This document shows, in pieces, positions 25,553 through 34,128 of a stretch of 64,000 nucleotides of DNA; the stretch's first letter is position 1; each line of letters starts with the position of its first letter. This DNA comes from CALJTV01 sp036821185 (GTDB lineage: Bacteria > Chloroflexota > Dehalococcoidia > GIF9 > UBA5629): assembly GCA_036821185.1 (NCBI GenBank), contig DAISKD010000001.1, forward strand, positions 591,063-655,062, read 5' to 3'. Below the pieces are notes generated by a model. It ran no database searches, had not been told where the DNA came from, and worked only from the letters and a program-made list of their open reading frames with translations. A program made the position numbers and the translations under genes.

Positions 25553-27049
25553 TCAAGCCGTCGGCTTAGTCAAAGCCTCCCTGTCGCCACCGCTCATGCC
25601 GGCAATATACCTGACCAGCTTCTTCCTCGACTCTATATCATACTGGGTGGTGATAGCGATTTGTTCCATCACCGGCGAACCGCCACCGTGGTAGCTGCCG
25701 ATGTTATGAATGCCACCGCTGGCTGAGCACAGAATGTCGCCAAGATAGCGCCAGAACTGCGCCTGGTCTTCCACCAGCATCTCGGGATTGCGCTTGGTGT
25801 ATTTGAGCAGCAGGTCTTTGGTCGCCGGGTTAACAAAATCCCTCTCATGTGGGAAGGTAGCGACTACACCGCCGGAGATATCACAGAGTATCTCTGCCTC
25901 CCGAAATACTGCCTCTCCGGTGAGGCAGCGACCCACATTGGCGTAGATGGAATGCGGAATGTAGGAGCCAGGACCATAGTCCACAAAACCCACCCCGGGC
26001 ATGTACACCCGCGGACCGCCGAGGTCAGAGGCAGTGTAACCGGCAGCATAGCCCAGCTCGGTGACCATTATCAGCTCTGCTAGCTTCTCTCTCACGCGCG
26101 GTGTGCGGTGGATGTTGTTCACCTCAGCCGCCAGCGCTGCCGTGCCGATCACCAAATCGCCGAGAGCTGGCTTGCATCCCGAGTAGGAATGGCGGTGGAA
26201 CAAAGCGAACAGCAGCGCCAGTACACCACCATGCTGCCACTCGCCACAGAGGAACACTCTCTCCCAGGGGACAAAGCAGTTGTCGAAAATCACATATGAG
26301 TCCGTGCTACCGGGCACAAAGCCGCGCTTGAAATGCTCCCTTGGTCTCAAATTATGGATGGTAACCACCTGCTTGACACCGTCCCAATCGCCGGGAACAG
26401 CAAAAGCCACCGCGTAGTCCTTGTCCTCGGCGCGGAGTGCCCTGGTGGGTACAACCAGTATCTCGTCAGCCTGTGCTGCCTCCGAGATATGCAGCTTGCA
26501 TCCCCTGACCACAATACCATCGCTCTTCTTTTCCACCACGTGGACATAGGCATCGGGGTCGTGCTGGTCGGCCGGCCTCAGCAGCCTGTCACCCTTTACA
26601 TCCGTCTGGGCACAGCAGCCCACTAAGTCCTCGGTCTGAAAACGAATGAGCCACTTCTTAAAGTTCTCGTGGTACTGGGTAGCCCCCTTATTAGCCTTGT
26701 CCGCCTCGTAGGAAACATTGTAAATAGCGTTGGTGGCGTCTATGCCCATACACCGCTGAATACAGCCGCCCACCTTGCGACAGAGGACACGGGTCATGTC
26801 CTGTTTCCTATGCAGGTCCTCTTTGTTCTGGTGTATATGGCAAAAGCGGTTTATCCTCTGTCCGGTAAGGTGAGAGATGGCAGTGAGTAGGTCCTGGTTT
26901 TCCGGTTTAGCTGCCTCGTCGAAGGTGGTGCCGATGGTGTTCAGCGTGTCCATGAAACGCTCATCAGTACGGTCGATTAGTTCGCCGTTGAAATAGACAT
27001 TGCGTTTCATCTTGGACAGCCCTTTGATGTACTGTTCTTTTGTCCTCAT
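25553..27049 (-). CDS. 4-hydroxybutyryl-CoA dehydratase-like FAD/[4Fe-4S] enzyme
   Basis: A 498-residue member of the 4-hydroxyphenylacetate 3-hydroxylase/AbfD family. AbfD dehydrates 4-hydroxybutyryl-CoA to crotonyl-CoA by radical chemistry. Its four cluster ligands are recoverable: C96 and C100 (spacing as C99/C103 of AbfD) and H285 and C292 (spacing as H292/C299). This argues for a dehydratase over a simple flavin monooxygenase. A strong AAGGAGG precedes the ATG, and TATAAT at 27113-27108 on the minus strand may be the -10 box. The natural substrate may be another hydroxyacyl-CoA. Confidence 0.82.
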   Translation of the reverse strand: MRTKEQYIKGLSKMKRNVYFNGELIDRTDERFMDTLNTIGTTFDEAAKPENQDLLTAISHLTGQRINRFCHIHQNKEDLHRKQDMTRVLCRKVGGCIQRCMGIDATNAIYNVSYEADKANKGATQYHENFKKWLIRFQTEDLVGCCAQTDVKGDRLLRPADQHDPDAYVHVVEKKSDGIVVRGCKLHISEAAQADEILVVPTRALRAEDKDYAVAFAVPGDWDGVKQVVTIHNLRPREHFKRGFVPGSTDSYVIFDNCFVPWERVFLCGEWQHGGVLALLFALFHRHSYSGCKPALGDLVIGTAALAAEVNNIHRTPRVREKLAELIMVTELGYAAGYTASDLGGPRVYMPGVGFVDYGPGSYIPHSIYANVGRCLTGEAVFREAEILCDISGGVVATFPHERDFVNPATKDLLLKYTKRNPEMLVEDQAQFWRYLGDILCSASGGIHNIGSYHGGGSPVMEQIAITTQYDIESRKKLVRYIAGMSGGDREALTKPTA

Positions 27050-27196
27050 TTATACCTCCTTACTCCAAAATTGAATATCGCTGGACTACAGCGTGCATGA
27101 TGTTATAATTATAGACCTTCGAGACAGGAAAAGTCACAGTGGATCTCCTGCCTTGGGGCAAAATGCATCAGCGGCTCACGGTGAAAGTAGCGACAG

Positions 27197-28486
27197 TCAC
27201 CTCACGCCTCTCTGCTGTAGCAATGCTTTAAAGTCTCTGCCCAGCGGGCTTACTTCACCAGTAAGCACGTTCCGCAGCGCCCCTTGGTTCAGCCTCTGGT
27301 TAATCTCTGTGGTAGAGATTCCCCTTGGTGTGGCCTCGTAGTCCAGGTAGGCAAAGAAATTCCGCGTCCAGAAAAAGGAAACGAAGTCCATCCCGGTAGC
27401 ATCAGCCAGGTCCACCATATTGCGTATGAACCGCATATCCAGCGGCTCCCAGAAGCTATAGGCATCGCGGTTCATGATCTTCTCATCGCCCAAACCCTCG
27501 GCTCCCAGCTCCTCGGGAAAGGCTTTCCACAGCCAGCTCTCGCTGACGGTCACCCGCTTTCCCGCAGCTTTAGCCCGCTGTGCGTATTGCAGGGCACGTT
27601 TGATGTACAAGGCGTCTTTGTTCAGGGGATAAATATGAAAATCTATATAGTCCAGACCTGGCATCTGGAACAACCCCTCGATATATTCCGCGGGCTCCCA
27701 GGTGCCGATCCCGGCACCGATGAGCACCCCGCTGGAGCGGTCGATCTTTCCCAGCGTATCGGCCACGAAATTGCACCACATTGCCGGCGAGATGTTGAAG
27801 CCGGTGAGCCATTGCTGCGTGAGCGGCTCATTGGTCAAATTGAGGTAGTCAGGCTTTACCTCGCGGGCGATGGTCAAAAGCTCGTCTTGCAGCCCTTTAA
27901 TAAACGTCTCCGCAGTATATTTCGACCAGTCCACACGCACCGGTGAATACGGAGTGCCGGAGAAGATGGCACCACCCTCCACCAGCACCACAAGCCCACG
28001 GCGGTGACATTCGGCAACTATGTCCTTAAAAAACTTCAAGTACCCGGCAGAGCCGGGAAAGTCAGGCTGGAGCAACGGAAACTTAATCGCGATTACCACC
28101 CCCTCCACACCCATGCTTTGAAGCCTGTCCAGCAACACCAGATTCAACTCCCAGGCTTGAGGAGTCAGCAGCCAGGTCCCAGCATTGCCGTTAGCCCAGG
28201 CCAGCTCCACAGCAATGGTAACCTGACTGCGCCTGCCATCCCAACCCTTCCTCACCATGCTTTCGAAAGCCTTAAGCTCAGCAGCTAGCTCCTGATAAAG
28301 CGCCTGCCACTCCGCAGGGACAGGAGGACTAATCTGAGTTTCCGATAACGGAGTTGGCTCCTTTTCCGGAGCGGGCAATGAAGAAGGTGTCTCGTACCTC
28401 GTTGCCGAGCAGGAGATAACACAGACCAGCGCCAGTAGTACAGCACTGGCTTTTGCCGCCCTTGTTACCGTTAACTCCACCAACAC
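27197..28486 (-). CDS. Lipoprotein with glycoside hydrolase (clan GH-A-like) barrel
   Basis: A 429-residue exported protein. The N-terminus has a hydrophobic segment ending in a lipobox-like VISC, then a Pro-rich linker. The rest reads as a (beta/alpha)8 barrel with NLTNEPLTQQW (acid/base Glu after NE) and VTVSESWLW (candidate nucleophile Glu), the two-glutamate arrangement of clan GH-A. Substrate and family could not be fixed. It may be anchored on the outside of the membrane and act on polysaccharide. Confidence 0.6.
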   Translation of the reverse strand: MLVELTVTRAAKASAVLLALVCVISCSATRYETPSSLPAPEKEPTPLSETQISPPVPAEWQALYQELAAELKAFESMVRKGWDGRRSQVTIAVELAWANGNAGTWLLTPQAWELNLVLLDRLQSMGVEGVVIAIKFPLLQPDFPGSAGYLKFFKDIVAECHRRGLVVLVEGGAIFSGTPYSPVRVDWSKYTAETFIKGLQDELLTIAREVKPDYLNLTNEPLTQQWLTGFNISPAMWCNFVADTLGKIDRSSGVLIGAGIGTWEPAEYIEGLFQMPGLDYIDFHIYPLNKDALYIKRALQYAQRAKAAGKRVTVSESWLWKAFPEELGAEGLGDEKIMNRDAYSFWEPLDMRFIRNMVDLADATGMDFVSFFWTRNFFAYLDYEATPRGISTTEINQRLNQGALRNVLTGEVSPLGRDFKALLQQRGVR

Positions 28487-28494
28487 GTTGTCGT

Positions 28495-29052
28495 TTACTT
28501 CTGGGTAAGCAGCTCGGCAAGGCGCTTGCCCATCTTCTGCGCCTCCGCCAGCAGCAGTTGTTTATCTTTCACATCGCCCACCTTGCTGGCATAGCCAGTG
28601 AGGGTCACCAGCCTCTCATCCGGGACATCGAAGGAAAGCTTCAAGAACCGCCTCAGCGCCCTCACCGTGTGGTCGAGCCCAGCACCACCACCCAGTACCA
28701 CCAGACCAGCGCAGGTAGCTTTCGGTGTTATATTGTGGCGGTAGAGGAAGTAGTTCCTGTCCACGAAAGCCTTCATCTGCGCCGTCATATTGTAGTAGTA
28801 CACAGGGCTGCCCAGGATAACCCCATCAGCCTGGCAGTACTTCTCCAATATCCACGGTACATCATCATCTTGCTTACACTTGGCAAACGAGGAGCAATTA
28901 TCGTGCCCCAGACAGGGACCCACCTTATATTCGCCGAGCACAATTTTCTCCGTCTCCACGCCGTACTCAGCCGCTCCCTTGAGCACTTCATCCACCAGAA
29001 GACTGGTATTGCCCTTTGGCCTGGGGCTGCCTACGATAGCCACGACCTTCAT
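28495..29052 (-). CDS. NAD(P)H-dependent FMN reductase / iron-sulfur flavoprotein-like
   Basis: A 185-residue flavodoxin-fold protein with the FMN phosphate loop GSPRPKGNT near the start and GSPVYYYNMTAQMKAFVDR in the middle. Cysteines in CLGHDNCSSFAKCKQDDD resemble the cluster region of Isf-type iron-sulfur flavoproteins but with wider spacing, so a cluster is uncertain. ATG 29052 was chosen because AAGGAGA lies seven bases upstream and the family starts here; the longer frame adds 44 unrelated residues. Confidence 0.85.
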   Translation of the reverse strand: MKVVAIVGSPRPKGNTSLLVDEVLKGAAEYGVETEKIVLGEYKVGPCLGHDNCSSFAKCKQDDDVPWILEKYCQADGVILGSPVYYYNMTAQMKAFVDRNYFLYRHNITPKATCAGLVVLGGGAGLDHTVRALRRFLKLSFDVPDERLVTLTGYASKVGDVKDKQLLLAEAQKMGKRLAELLTQK

Positions 29053-29301
29053 TGCAGTTCTCCTTTCCACAGTGTAATGAAAGGCCTCCTGAAGTACTGA
29101 AACAGTATACCAGAAAGCGACAAAAACAATGACCTCACGTACCTGCCCAGTAGACCGGTCACACATTAATGCTAAGCCCTGCAACCGGTCTGGGCAGGTT
29201 TACCTCTCTAGTTACTTTTGCTCATTCCTCGGTAAAAGAGGGCTAAAGTGGGGATAAAGCTCTATTTGTGCCCTTTGTATCCTGCCCGGAGCCCTAGCCT
29301 A

Positions 29302-30534
29302 TCACAGAGAAAGGCATAGCCAGTAGATAAGCAAATTGATAACGGTGAGAGGTGCTCCTATCTTGACAAATTCCAGGAAGGTGATGGTAGCACCACGCCT
29401 CTCGGCATTCTGGATTATGATCACATTGCTGGCAGCACCCAGGATAGTAAAGTTGCCAGCAATTGTGCTACCTGCCGCCAGCGCCATCAGTCCCTTAACT
29501 GAGACCGCTAGATGGTTCAGGACAGGGAGATACAACGCCACCAACGGCACATTCGAGATAAGCTGGCTTAACACCGCGCTTATGCCTAGTATGGCACCCA
29601 CTGAAGTGAGCTCCAGCTTTAAGGCACCGAGAGTATTCTGGAAAATTCCTGAACGCCACACAGTCTCCATGAGCACGAACATGGCAGCGAAGAAAAGGAG
29701 TGTGTACCAGTCTATCTTTTTGATGACGTCCCACCTCCTCGGGCTAAACAGCACGATCGGTAGCGCCGAGACAAGCGCAATATAGGTGAGCCTGAAATCA
29801 ATCTTCGCACCGAACAGCACCAGCGCTATCTTCACCAACACCAACGCAAACAGTACCACCAGTGACACTTTGCACAGCGCGGCCAGCCTCTCGTCCTTTA
29901 TCAGCGAGGGCGTATGGTTCAGCTCACCTTTACGGAAATGACTGCGGTAGAAAAGGCGCAGCAAAAGATATGCCACCAGCAGGTTGGCCACCGTGGGTAT
30001 CAGCAGGTAGCGAAAAAAGGTGACAAAAGGATTAGCGATGCCGTCATGGAGAGCAATGAGCAAATTTTGCGGGTTGCCGATAGGGCTGGTAACACTGCCA
30101 ATGGTGACAGCAAATGCCAGAGTAAGCAACAGCACTTTGGGCTCAAGTCCATTGTTTCTAGCAAGGGCAAGTACCACCGGCGTACCAATAATCGCTACTG
30201 TGTCGTTCATTAGAAATGCTGAGAGCATACCCATGCCGAATAGAATCCATAGCACCAGCGTGCTCATTGACCTCGCCCGTTTGAAAAACATGTAGGAGAG
30301 ATGAGAGAGATAACCACTCTCCTCCAGCGCCTGCCCGACTATGAACACACCGAAGAGGAAGAGCATGACGTCCGGATTGATGGCTTTCAATGCATCCAGC
30401 GGGGAAATCTGCCCAGTAACAAGTACACCCAGCGCGCCCAGCAGCATTATCTGCCATATCTGAAGGCGGATATTGCCTAGCTGCCTTATTGCAATGAGGA
30501 CAAAGACGACGGAGAGGACTATGATCGATATCAT
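29302..30534 (-). CDS. SLC13/ArsB/CitMHS-type anion transporter
   Basis: A 410-residue integral membrane protein with about 11 helices. Two related motif regions are visible: AFLMNDTVAIIGTPVV with SPIGNPQN in the first half, and LISNVPLVALYLP with GAASNVIII in the second half, the inverted-repeat pattern of the ion transporter superfamily. Possible substrates are dicarboxylates, sulfate, arsenite or Na/H; sequence cannot decide. It has no ribosome-binding site of its own. The ATG overlaps the stop of a 30-codon leader ORF (ATGA), so translation is probably coupled. Confidence 0.85.
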   Translation of the reverse strand: MISIIVLSVVFVLIAIRQLGNIRLQIWQIMLLGALGVLVTGQISPLDALKAINPDVMLFLFGVFIVGQALEESGYLSHLSYMFFKRARSMSTLVLWILFGMGMLSAFLMNDTVAIIGTPVVLALARNNGLEPKVLLLTLAFAVTIGSVTSPIGNPQNLLIALHDGIANPFVTFFRYLLIPTVANLLVAYLLLRLFYRSHFRKGELNHTPSLIKDERLAALCKVSLVVLFALVLVKIALVLFGAKIDFRLTYIALVSALPIVLFSPRRWDVIKKIDWYTLLFFAAMFVLMETVWRSGIFQNTLGALKLELTSVGAILGISAVLSQLISNVPLVALYLPVLNHLAVSVKGLMALAAGSTIAGNFTILGAASNVIIIQNAERRGATITFLEFVKIGAPLTVINLLIYWLCLSL

Positions 30535-30623
30535 ATATTAAAGCCGGCACTCTGTGTGCCAGCCCTGTTTTCATCACCTCGCAAAAAAGAAGTTGGCTTT
30601 TCAGCCAACCCCACCTGTACCAT
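30531..30623 (-). CDS. 30-codon leader ORF coupled to the transporter gene
   Basis: A short frame starting ATG at 30623 with AAGGA seven bases upstream, encoding 30 residues that begin MVQVGLAEKPTSFLRG. Its TGA overlaps the transporter ATG. Codons 5-14 run through a terminator-like hairpin and its U-tract, so ribosomes on this frame should open the hairpin. The peptide shows no run of one amino acid that would point to classic amino-acid attenuation. Real translation is an inference. Confidence 0.6.
   Translation of the reverse strand: MVQVGLAEKPTSFLRGDENRAGTQSAGFNI
30543..30563 (-). promoter_or_regulatory. Hairpin just upstream of the transporter start
   Basis: GCTGGCAC and GTGCCGGC (minus strand) pair over eight positions with one G-U around a 5-base loop, ending 8 bases before the transporter ATG. 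It would hinder independent initiation and favour coupling to the leader ORF. Confidence 0.5.
30582..30609 (-). terminator. Intrinsic terminator inside the transporter leader
   Basis: On the minus strand GTTGGCT, GAAA, AGCCAAC (30609-30592) forms a 7-bp stem with a GNRA-type loop, followed by TTCTTTTTT. It lies only about 30-50 bases after the expected transcription start and before the transporter gene, the layout of an attenuator. Confidence 0.7.
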
Positions 30624-30645
30624 ATTCTCTTCCTTACTCTGATAA

Positions 30646-30673
30646 ATTATAAACGTGCCACATCAATTGTCAA
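30646..30673 (-). promoter_or_regulatory. Consensus promoter of the leader ORF and transporter
   Basis: On the minus strand TTGACA (30673-30668), 16 bases, TATAAT (30651-30646); both hexamers are perfect. The predicted start point is near 30639, giving a leader of about 105 bases. Confidence 0.8.
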
Positions 30674-30766
30674 GTGCCCCGCTAAAGCTTCATACCCTGA
30701 GCACCGGCAGACATAAGTAAACCCGTGCTGTTGCACCTGCTGTGTCGAAGTGGTAACTTGAGAGCC

Positions 30767-31474
30767 ATGGGACCACTAGACATCGGCATAGAAAGCCCTT
30801 TGGAATGCACCATACTGAAACGCCTGAACCGCTTTGTGGTCGAGGTCTCCGTTGCCAGCACCCCTGAACGCGCCTGCATCAACAACACCGGACATTTGGG
30901 ACAATACCTCCGCACCGGAAACAGGGGGTTCTGTACCAAGAACAGGCATTCGCTCAAGACCGTCTATCGCCTGTTCGCCGTCAAAGATGGGGATATGGCT
31001 GCGGTCATTGATACCCAGCTTCAGATGAGAGCTTTTGAGCAGGCGCTGGCACTGGGACTCATACCGTGGCTGGAAGGATATACCATGCTCAAGAGAAACG
31101 CACCACTAGGTAGTTCCCTTATAGACTATCTGCTGGTAAGCCAGAGAGGTCAATTATATCTGGAGGTGAAAAGTGCCGTGCTCCGCGAAGGTCACTACGC
31201 CATGTACCCCGATTGCCCCTCGGCGCGCGGGCGGAAGCACATAAAGGAACTGGTCAGTCACAGGACAAAAGGTGCCGCAGCCATTTTGTTCATCGCCGCT
31301 CTGCCGCATGTGAAAGCCTTCAAGCCGAACCGGAGTGCTGACCCGGAGCTCGCCGACCTTTTGCTTATCGCCAGGGACGCCGGAGTGGAACTTCGAGCCA
31401 TCGGGCTTGCCTATCATCCGCAAAGCTCCCACCTCTATATGTATCACCCTGACTTGCCCGTTGAGCTTTATTGA
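30767..31474 (+). CDS. sfsA: SfsA family nucleic-acid-binding protein
   Basis: A 235-residue SfsA protein, with KRLNRFVVEV near the N-terminus and the family signature from EVKSAVL through DCPSARGRKHIKEL. E. coli SfsA affects sugar fermentation genes and binds DNA; its exact role is unclear. I prefer ATG 30767, which gives the normal length; the frame stays open upstream to 30725. No strong ribosome-binding site is seen. Confidence 0.85.
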   Translation: MGPLDIGIESPLECTILKRLNRFVVEVSVASTPERACINNTGHLGQYLRTGNRGFCTKNRHSLKTVYRLFAVKDGDMAAVIDTQLQMRAFEQALALGLIPWLEGYTMLKRNAPLGSSLIDYLLVSQRGQLYLEVKSAVLREGHYAMYPDCPSARGRKHIKELVSHRTKGAAAILFIAALPHVKAFKPNRSADPELADLLLIARDAGVELRAIGLAYHPQSSHLYMYHPDLPVELY

Positions 31475-31499
31475 CACACGCACACCCTACCCCTATACT
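31471..31499 (+). promoter_or_regulatory. Promoter of the pyruvate-kinase-C-like gene
   Basis: TTGACA (31471-31476), 17 bases, TATACT (31494-31499). The -35 box overlaps the sfsA stop codon. Confidence 0.7.
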
Positions 31500-31537
31500 G
31501 GTAGATTAAACTGAGACTGCCATAAGCGAGGTGTAAA

Positions 31538-32110
31538 ATGAGTGTCATTGAGAGCAAAATCATCTACTTTGCTAAGCCCGGAGCTGAAAATACCGATGAT
31601 GTCCTTCGCATCGCCAAAGTCAGGGCCGAGGAGCTAAGCATCAAAACGGTGATAGTGGCTTCCACCACCGGCGCCACCGCAGTCAAAGCGGTGAAGGTGC
31701 TCAAGGGGCTAAAAATAGTGGTAGTCACCCACCATGCCGGCTTCCGAGAACCCAATACCCAGGAGTTCACCGAAGAAAACAGACAAAAGGTAGAGAACGC
31801 CGGCGGTATCATCCTTACCACCACACATGCTTTCGCCGGCATAGACAGGGCAATGCGCCGCAAGTTCAACATGTACCTCACCGGCGAGATCATCGCCAAT
31901 ACATTGCGAACTTTCGGACAAGGTATGAAAGTCGCCTGCGAAATCGCCCTTATGGCAGCCGATGCTGGGCTCGTCCGCACCGACGAGGACGTCATCTGCA
32001 TCGGCGGCACCGGGCGCGGGGCTGACACAGCACTGGTACTTAGGCCGGTCAATTCTCACGACTTCTTCGACCTCAGGGTCAAAGAAATCCTGTGCAAGCC
32101 ACACTTTTAA
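31538..32110 (+). CDS. Pyruvate kinase alpha/beta (C-terminal) domain-like protein
   Basis: A 190-residue stand-alone protein like the C-terminal allosteric domain of pyruvate kinase, a group also found alone in archaea and anaerobic bacteria. Typical segments are VIVASTTGATAVKAVKVL and VICIGGTGRGADTALVL. No catalytic barrel is present, so it is not a pyruvate kinase. Function is unknown; ligand binding is likely. It has its own strong promoter. Confidence 0.8.
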   Translation: MSVIESKIIYFAKPGAENTDDVLRIAKVRAEELSIKTVIVASTTGATAVKAVKVLKGLKIVVVTHHAGFREPNTQEFTEENRQKVENAGGIILTTTHAFAGIDRAMRRKFNMYLTGEIIANTLRTFGQGMKVACEIALMAADAGLVRTDEDVICIGGTGRGADTALVLRPVNSHDFFDLRVKEILCKPHF

Positions 32111-32175
32111 AGGACTGAATCGCAGGGCTCTAATGTTGACCACCGGTGCAGGGAGTCTCCTGCCCGGAACAATCA

Positions 32176-33051
32176 CTATTGCCCGCTGGGGACCTCTGGA
32201 TAGAGCGGCGAGCCCGCTTTCATGTACCGCGTCATATGGCGCATCGCCGCTACCAGCTTCCCACTTGCCTTCTCGTACAACTGGGACTCGAACCAGTAGT
32301 ACTCGGTCTTGCTGGTAACGCCCACGGCGATTATCTTGCCCTTCGTTTGATAGGGTACATCCACCTTTACGGGCCCGTTTACAAACTGGAGCTCGCTGGC
32401 ACCATAAAACCCGACGCCCTTGGCTTCAAACGGCAACCTCACCTGCATCAGCCGGGCAACATGGCTGAGCGGCAGTATAGCTGGACCCCATGGAGAGTTA
32501 CCAGAATACCACTCCACAGTGTCTTCACAGTTCCCCAGCGACCTTTCCACCGTTTCCCTGCTCTCCAGCACGTCCCTCAACGGCGTCTCCCAGCCGACCT
32601 CAAGTTCCCGGAGGATACGCAACTCTGCCCGCGGACTGCTCTCCAGTTGCATCGTCTGTAAATATGACTTCTCAGCAGGGTTGCCCACCGATACCGTGCC
32701 CCTCGCCACAACGTGACCGTCCCTGGACTCAAGCCGCGTCTCCACCTGGACATCCCTAACATCCTTCGGCGGTGACTGCACCACTGCCCTCAGCTCCTCG
32801 CCATGCAACAACGCATAGGTAAAAAACAGACTGACCGAACCCTGCTCAAACCATCGCTGCCCAAATAGCTTTACCATCACCCTGGGATAGAGATCGAAAT
32901 GCATGATGCCAGCTACCACTCCACCCCTCATCCCCACCTTCTTGCCGACAGCTTCATCGTGAATTGAACCAGCTATACTGGCAGCCGCATTGATAGCGCT
33001 ACGCCACTCTCCGTACACATATCCTTCTTTGATAGATATAGCCTCTGACAT
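32176..33051 (-). CDS. Protein of unknown function, possibly hotdog fold
   Basis: The 291-residue protein is not firmly recognised. The segment VVAGIMHFDLYPRVMVKLFG followed by a long amphipathic stretch and beta-rich repeats suggests a double hotdog (acyl-CoA thioesterase or MaoC dehydratase-like) fold, which is a guess. ATG 33051 was chosen because GGAGGGGGTG stands just upstream. Neighbours on the same strand include a metallo-hydrolase, an enoyl-CoA hydratase and an acyl-peptidase-type hydrolase, so a role with CoA esters would fit. Confidence 0.55.
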   Translation of the reverse strand: MSEAISIKEGYVYGEWRSAINAAASIAGSIHDEAVGKKVGMRGGVVAGIMHFDLYPRVMVKLFGQRWFEQGSVSLFFTYALLHGEELRAVVQSPPKDVRDVQVETRLESRDGHVVARGTVSVGNPAEKSYLQTMQLESSPRAELRILRELEVGWETPLRDVLESRETVERSLGNCEDTVEWYSGNSPWGPAILPLSHVARLMQVRLPFEAKGVGFYGASELQFVNGPVKVDVPYQTKGKIIAVGVTSKTEYYWFESQLYEKASGKLVAAMRHMTRYMKAGSPLYPEVPSGQ

Positions 33052-33151
33052 AATTTCACCCCCTCCATAAATTAGCTCTGCTCCTACAGGACACGTGATT
33101 ATACCGCCTACCGGCGATGTCAGTCCCAACGCAGATACAGCTCACTGTAGC

Positions 33152-33967
33152 TCACTTCTTCAGCACCTCGTATAGACGAGCTACATTCATCCGCTGCACC
33201 AGTTTTGCCCTGTCCTCAGTACCAGCTTGCATCGGGTACCAGTCAGGTAATGAGATGCGTTCCTGGGCTTCCTCCAGGCTCATCCCTTTATTTATAGCAC
33301 CCTTCACCGCGTCTATCCAGGCCTGGATAAAAGCAATCATCTCGGGTATGTAGTCCCGACCACAGATCTGGCCATGCCCCGGGACCAGTATGTCAGCGTC
33401 CATTTCCTGGATCCGCTTCAACGACTCCAGCCACTCGTAAGGAAGCGCCTGATGAAGCCATGCCTGCACCTTCCCGAACACATTGTCAGAAGTGAATACC
33501 ACCTTCTCCTCAGGGATGTATACCGCCAGCTGGAACTGGGTGTGCCCCGGCAGGTTCACAAGCTCAAAAGTATGGTTGCCCAGATAAAGGGTGAGCCTCT
33601 GAGAAAGTGTGATGGTAGGTAAACGATAGCTAAATTTGTCAATCAGGCTAAGGCTCTCGGGGTCAGCAGTCTTTAGATACCCCTTCAGCTGGTCAACAGA
33701 GGCTGCCTGCATCGCCTGTCTGGTCCCCTCGTGAGCGACCACTGTCCCCTCGAAGAAACAATTGCCGGTGAAATGGTCACCGTGGGGTTCGGTGTTTATC
33801 AGGTAACGGACTGTGCCATATCTGGCAATCTGCTCCCGCCATTTCAGCGCGTCCCGCGGCATCATCGGCGTATCAATCATCACCACACATTCTTTCGTGA
33901 CCACAAAGCCGACATTGCACCCGCGGAACTCGGTCTCAACAAAAACGTTCTCGGTTACCTTCTGCAT
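33152..33967 (-). CDS. MBL-fold metallo-hydrolase with altered metal motif
   Basis: A 271-residue metallo-beta-lactamase fold protein: VVMIDTP, then NTEPHGDHFTGN, NLPGHT, FTSDNV and PGHG. The first His of the HxHxDH motif is replaced by Glu (E60-P-H62-G-D64-H65), and the bridging Asp region reads TSDN. Metal binding may thus be altered, as in some single-zinc members. The C-terminal third is helical. Substrate unknown. Confidence 0.8.
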   Translation of the reverse strand: MQKVTENVFVETEFRGCNVGFVVTKECVVMIDTPMMPRDALKWREQIARYGTVRYLINTEPHGDHFTGNCFFEGTVVAHEGTRQAMQAASVDQLKGYLKTADPESLSLIDKFSYRLPTITLSQRLTLYLGNHTFELVNLPGHTQFQLAVYIPEEKVVFTSDNVFGKVQAWLHQALPYEWLESLKRIQEMDADILVPGHGQICGRDYIPEMIAFIQAWIDAVKGAINKGMSLEEAQERISLPDWYPMQAGTEDRAKLVQRMNVARLYEVLKK

Positions 33968-34128
33968 AACACCCTCCCGTGTGATTTATAAACGCGCCGG
34001 CACCGGACACCAGCCCGTGGCAAAAATTACCTGGTCTGATAATTGGCCCAGCATAATAACCGGGGGCCTCCCACCTGCCATGGGTGTTGGCCACCCCTCT
34101 GCCAAAATTTCAACTCTTGCAGCCTTGA

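Noticed and set aside
30158..30577. 139-codon minus-strand ORF overlapping the transporter
   Set aside because: It lies in another frame of a clear membrane protein and has low-complexity, non-family composition. Only the 30-codon leader frame has its own ribosome-binding site and a coupled stop.
30534..30640. Known riboswitch (fluoride, mini-ykkC, T-box) in the transporter leader
   Set aside because: The leader is too short for a T-box and I could not match the conserved bases of the fluoride or ykkC classes.
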